Position numbers and translations under genes: made by a program. A stretch of 13,976 nucleotides of DNA, taken from contig DASURA010000208.1 in the NCBI GenBank assembly GCA_036280295.1, forward strand, positions 1 through 13,976, given 5' to 3'. This document shows positions 12,962 to 13,976 of the stretch, piece after piece. The stretch comes from AWTP1-13 sp036280295. GTDB lineage: Bacteria; Pseudomonadota; Alphaproteobacteria; Rhizobiales; Hyphomicrobiaceae. The notes beneath the pieces were generated by a model. That model made no database searches. It had not been told where the DNA came from and saw nothing but the letters and a program-made list of their open reading frames with translations. Positions within the stretch are counted from its first letter, which is position 1; each line of letters starts with the position of its first letter.

Positions 12962-13976
12962 CTACGCCGCCCGGAACAGCCGCACCGCCTCGTCGCACTC
13001 GAACAAATAGAGCAGCAGTCTGAGCGCCTCGCCGCGTGGCGTCTTGAGCTCCGGGTCCTGCCTCAGGATGAGCTGCGCGTCGTCGCGGGCGGCTTCCAGC
13101 AGCTCCTTGAAGCCCGGCACCTCGGCGACACGGAATTCCGGCATGCCGGACTGGCGCGCACCCAGGATCTCGCCACCGCCGCGCAGCTCCAGGTCCTTGT
13201 CGGCGATCTCAAACCCGTCCTCGGTCTTCTCCATCATCTCCAGGCGCTGGCGCGCGTTCTCGGTGAGCGGCGCCTTGTAGAGCAGCATGCAGAAGCTCTC
13301 GCGGCTGCCCCGCCCAACCCGGCCGCGCAGCTGGTGCAGCTGGGCGAGGCCGAAGCGCTCGGCGTGCTCGATCACCATGATGTTGGCGTTGGGCACGTTG
13401 ACACCGACCTCGATCACGGTGGTCGCCACCAGAACCTTGATGAGGCCGCCCGCGAACGCTGCCATGGTCTGGTCCTTGGCGGCGTTGGTCATCGCCCCGT
13501 GCAGGAGCCCCACCTTGCCGGCACCCAGCACCTGTGCCAGGTGCGCGGCCCGAGCTTCGGCGGCGGCCAGCTCGGAGGTGCCGGAGCTCTCGATCAGCGG
13601 GCACACCCAGTAGACCTGGGCGCCGTTCTCCAGCTGCACCCCGAGCCGCTCGATCAGCCGGGCGATGGACTCCACATCCACCATCCTGGTGACGATCGGC
13701 TTGCGCCCGGCCGGCTTCTCCGTGAGGCGCGACACCTCGAGATCGCCGTAATGCGTCATCAGCAGCGTGCGCGGGATCGGCGTCGCCGTCATCACCAGCA
13801 GGTTCGCCCCCTGCTTGCCGCCCTTCATCTGCAGGGCGAGGCGCTGGTGCACGCCAAAGCGGTGCTGCTCGTCGATCACTGCGAACGCCAGGTCCTTGAA
13901 CTCGACATCCGCCTGGAACAGAGCATGCGTGCCGATCAGGATGTCGATCTCGCCGGCCTTCAGCCGCTCCAGCAGC
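12962..13976 (-). CDS. recG: ATP-dependent DNA helicase RecG (C-terminal part)
   Basis: The gene runs off the right edge; about 337 C-terminal residues of a usual 680-700 are visible. The frame is open to the edge and includes GTHALFQADVEF and the motif II DEQHRFG. Motif III MTATPIPRT, LLHGAM, VLVATTVIEVGVNVPN and the motif VI region QLRGRVGRG follow. The C-terminal ELRGGGEILGARQSG with FRVAEV is diagnostic of RecG rather than PriA or Mfd. RecG remodels stalled replication forks and branched DNA in the cytoplasm. The stop is TAG at 12962-12964. The 131 bp between it and the Dph6-like stop show no strong terminator. Confidence 0.96.
   Translation of the reverse strand, partial: LLERLKAGEIDILIGTHALFQADVEFKDLAFAVIDEQHRFGVHQRLALQMKGGKQGANLLVMTATPIPRTLLMTHYGDLEVSRLTEKPAGRKPIVTRMVDVESIARLIERLGVQLENGAQVYWVCPLIESSGTSELAAAEARAAHLAQVLGAGKVGLLHGAMTNAAKDQTMAAFAGGLIKVLVATTVIEVGVNVPNANIMVIEHAERFGLAQLHQLRGRVGRGSRESFCMLLYKAPLTENARQRLEMMEKTEDGFEIADKDLELRGGGEILGARQSGMPEFRVAEVPGFKELLEAARDDAQLILRQDPELKTPRGEALRLLLYLFECDEAVRLFRAA

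Overview
The window is a high-G+C (about two thirds by eye), gene-dense stretch of a bacterial chromosome, most likely from an alphaproteobacterium (Hyphomicrobiales or Rhodospirillales type). Pointers are the strongly GC-biased third codon positions, a solitary CoxL-like molybdopterin subunit, a DUF71 ATPase, HdeD, and helix-hairpin-helix (HHH) modules of the type I know from extended NuoE and ribosomal protein L21 of that class. No insertion sequence, tRNA, rRNA, CRISPR array or phage gene was seen. The assignment rests on gene content and composition, not on a marker-gene phylogeny.

Layout. (1) 1-564 (+): 3' part of an AHL-lactonase-like metallo-beta-lactamase gene, converging across a 12-bp-stem hairpin on a CoxL-like molybdenum hydroxylase gene (626-2974, -). 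(2) 2975-3251: divergent intergenic region. (3) 3252-4718 (+): a TIR-domain protein followed by a very long coiled coil ending in fourteen consecutive 14-residue repeats. (4) 4719-4819: two hairpins between convergent genes. (5) 4820-8269 (-): a three-gene envelope operon. In transcription order it holds a BON-like/OmpA protein with a TolA-like Ala-Glu-Lys helix, a 41-residue single-span membrane microprotein with a perfect AGGAGG ribosome-binding site, and a membrane-anchored protein with three HHH modules. A plausible sigma-70 promoter lies upstream at 8429-8457. (6) 8638-9830 (-): a two-gene membrane operon, HdeD family plus an unrecognised polytopic protein. (7) 10035-12830 (+): acyl-CoA ligase, VOC/PhnB-like protein and Dph6-like ATP pyrophosphatase, possibly one transcript. 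(8) 12962-13976 (-): C-terminal half of RecG, cut by the window edge.

How the genes may work together. The most interesting part is 3.2-8.3 kb. The OmpA protein, microprotein and HHH protein are tightly spaced and all carry a probable membrane anchor. Predicted topologies would put a peptidoglycan-binding domain on a roughly 18 nm helix in the periplasm and three HHH modules in the cytoplasm, so together they could form a wall-to-cytoplasm complex (inference). The neighbouring TIR protein lacks an acidic residue where TIR NADases carry the catalytic glutamate, so it looks like a scaffold or adaptor rather than an enzyme. Whether it is functionally tied to the envelope operon is unknown: the two units are convergent, not co-transcribed. 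The remaining genes look like ordinary metabolic, stress and repair functions.
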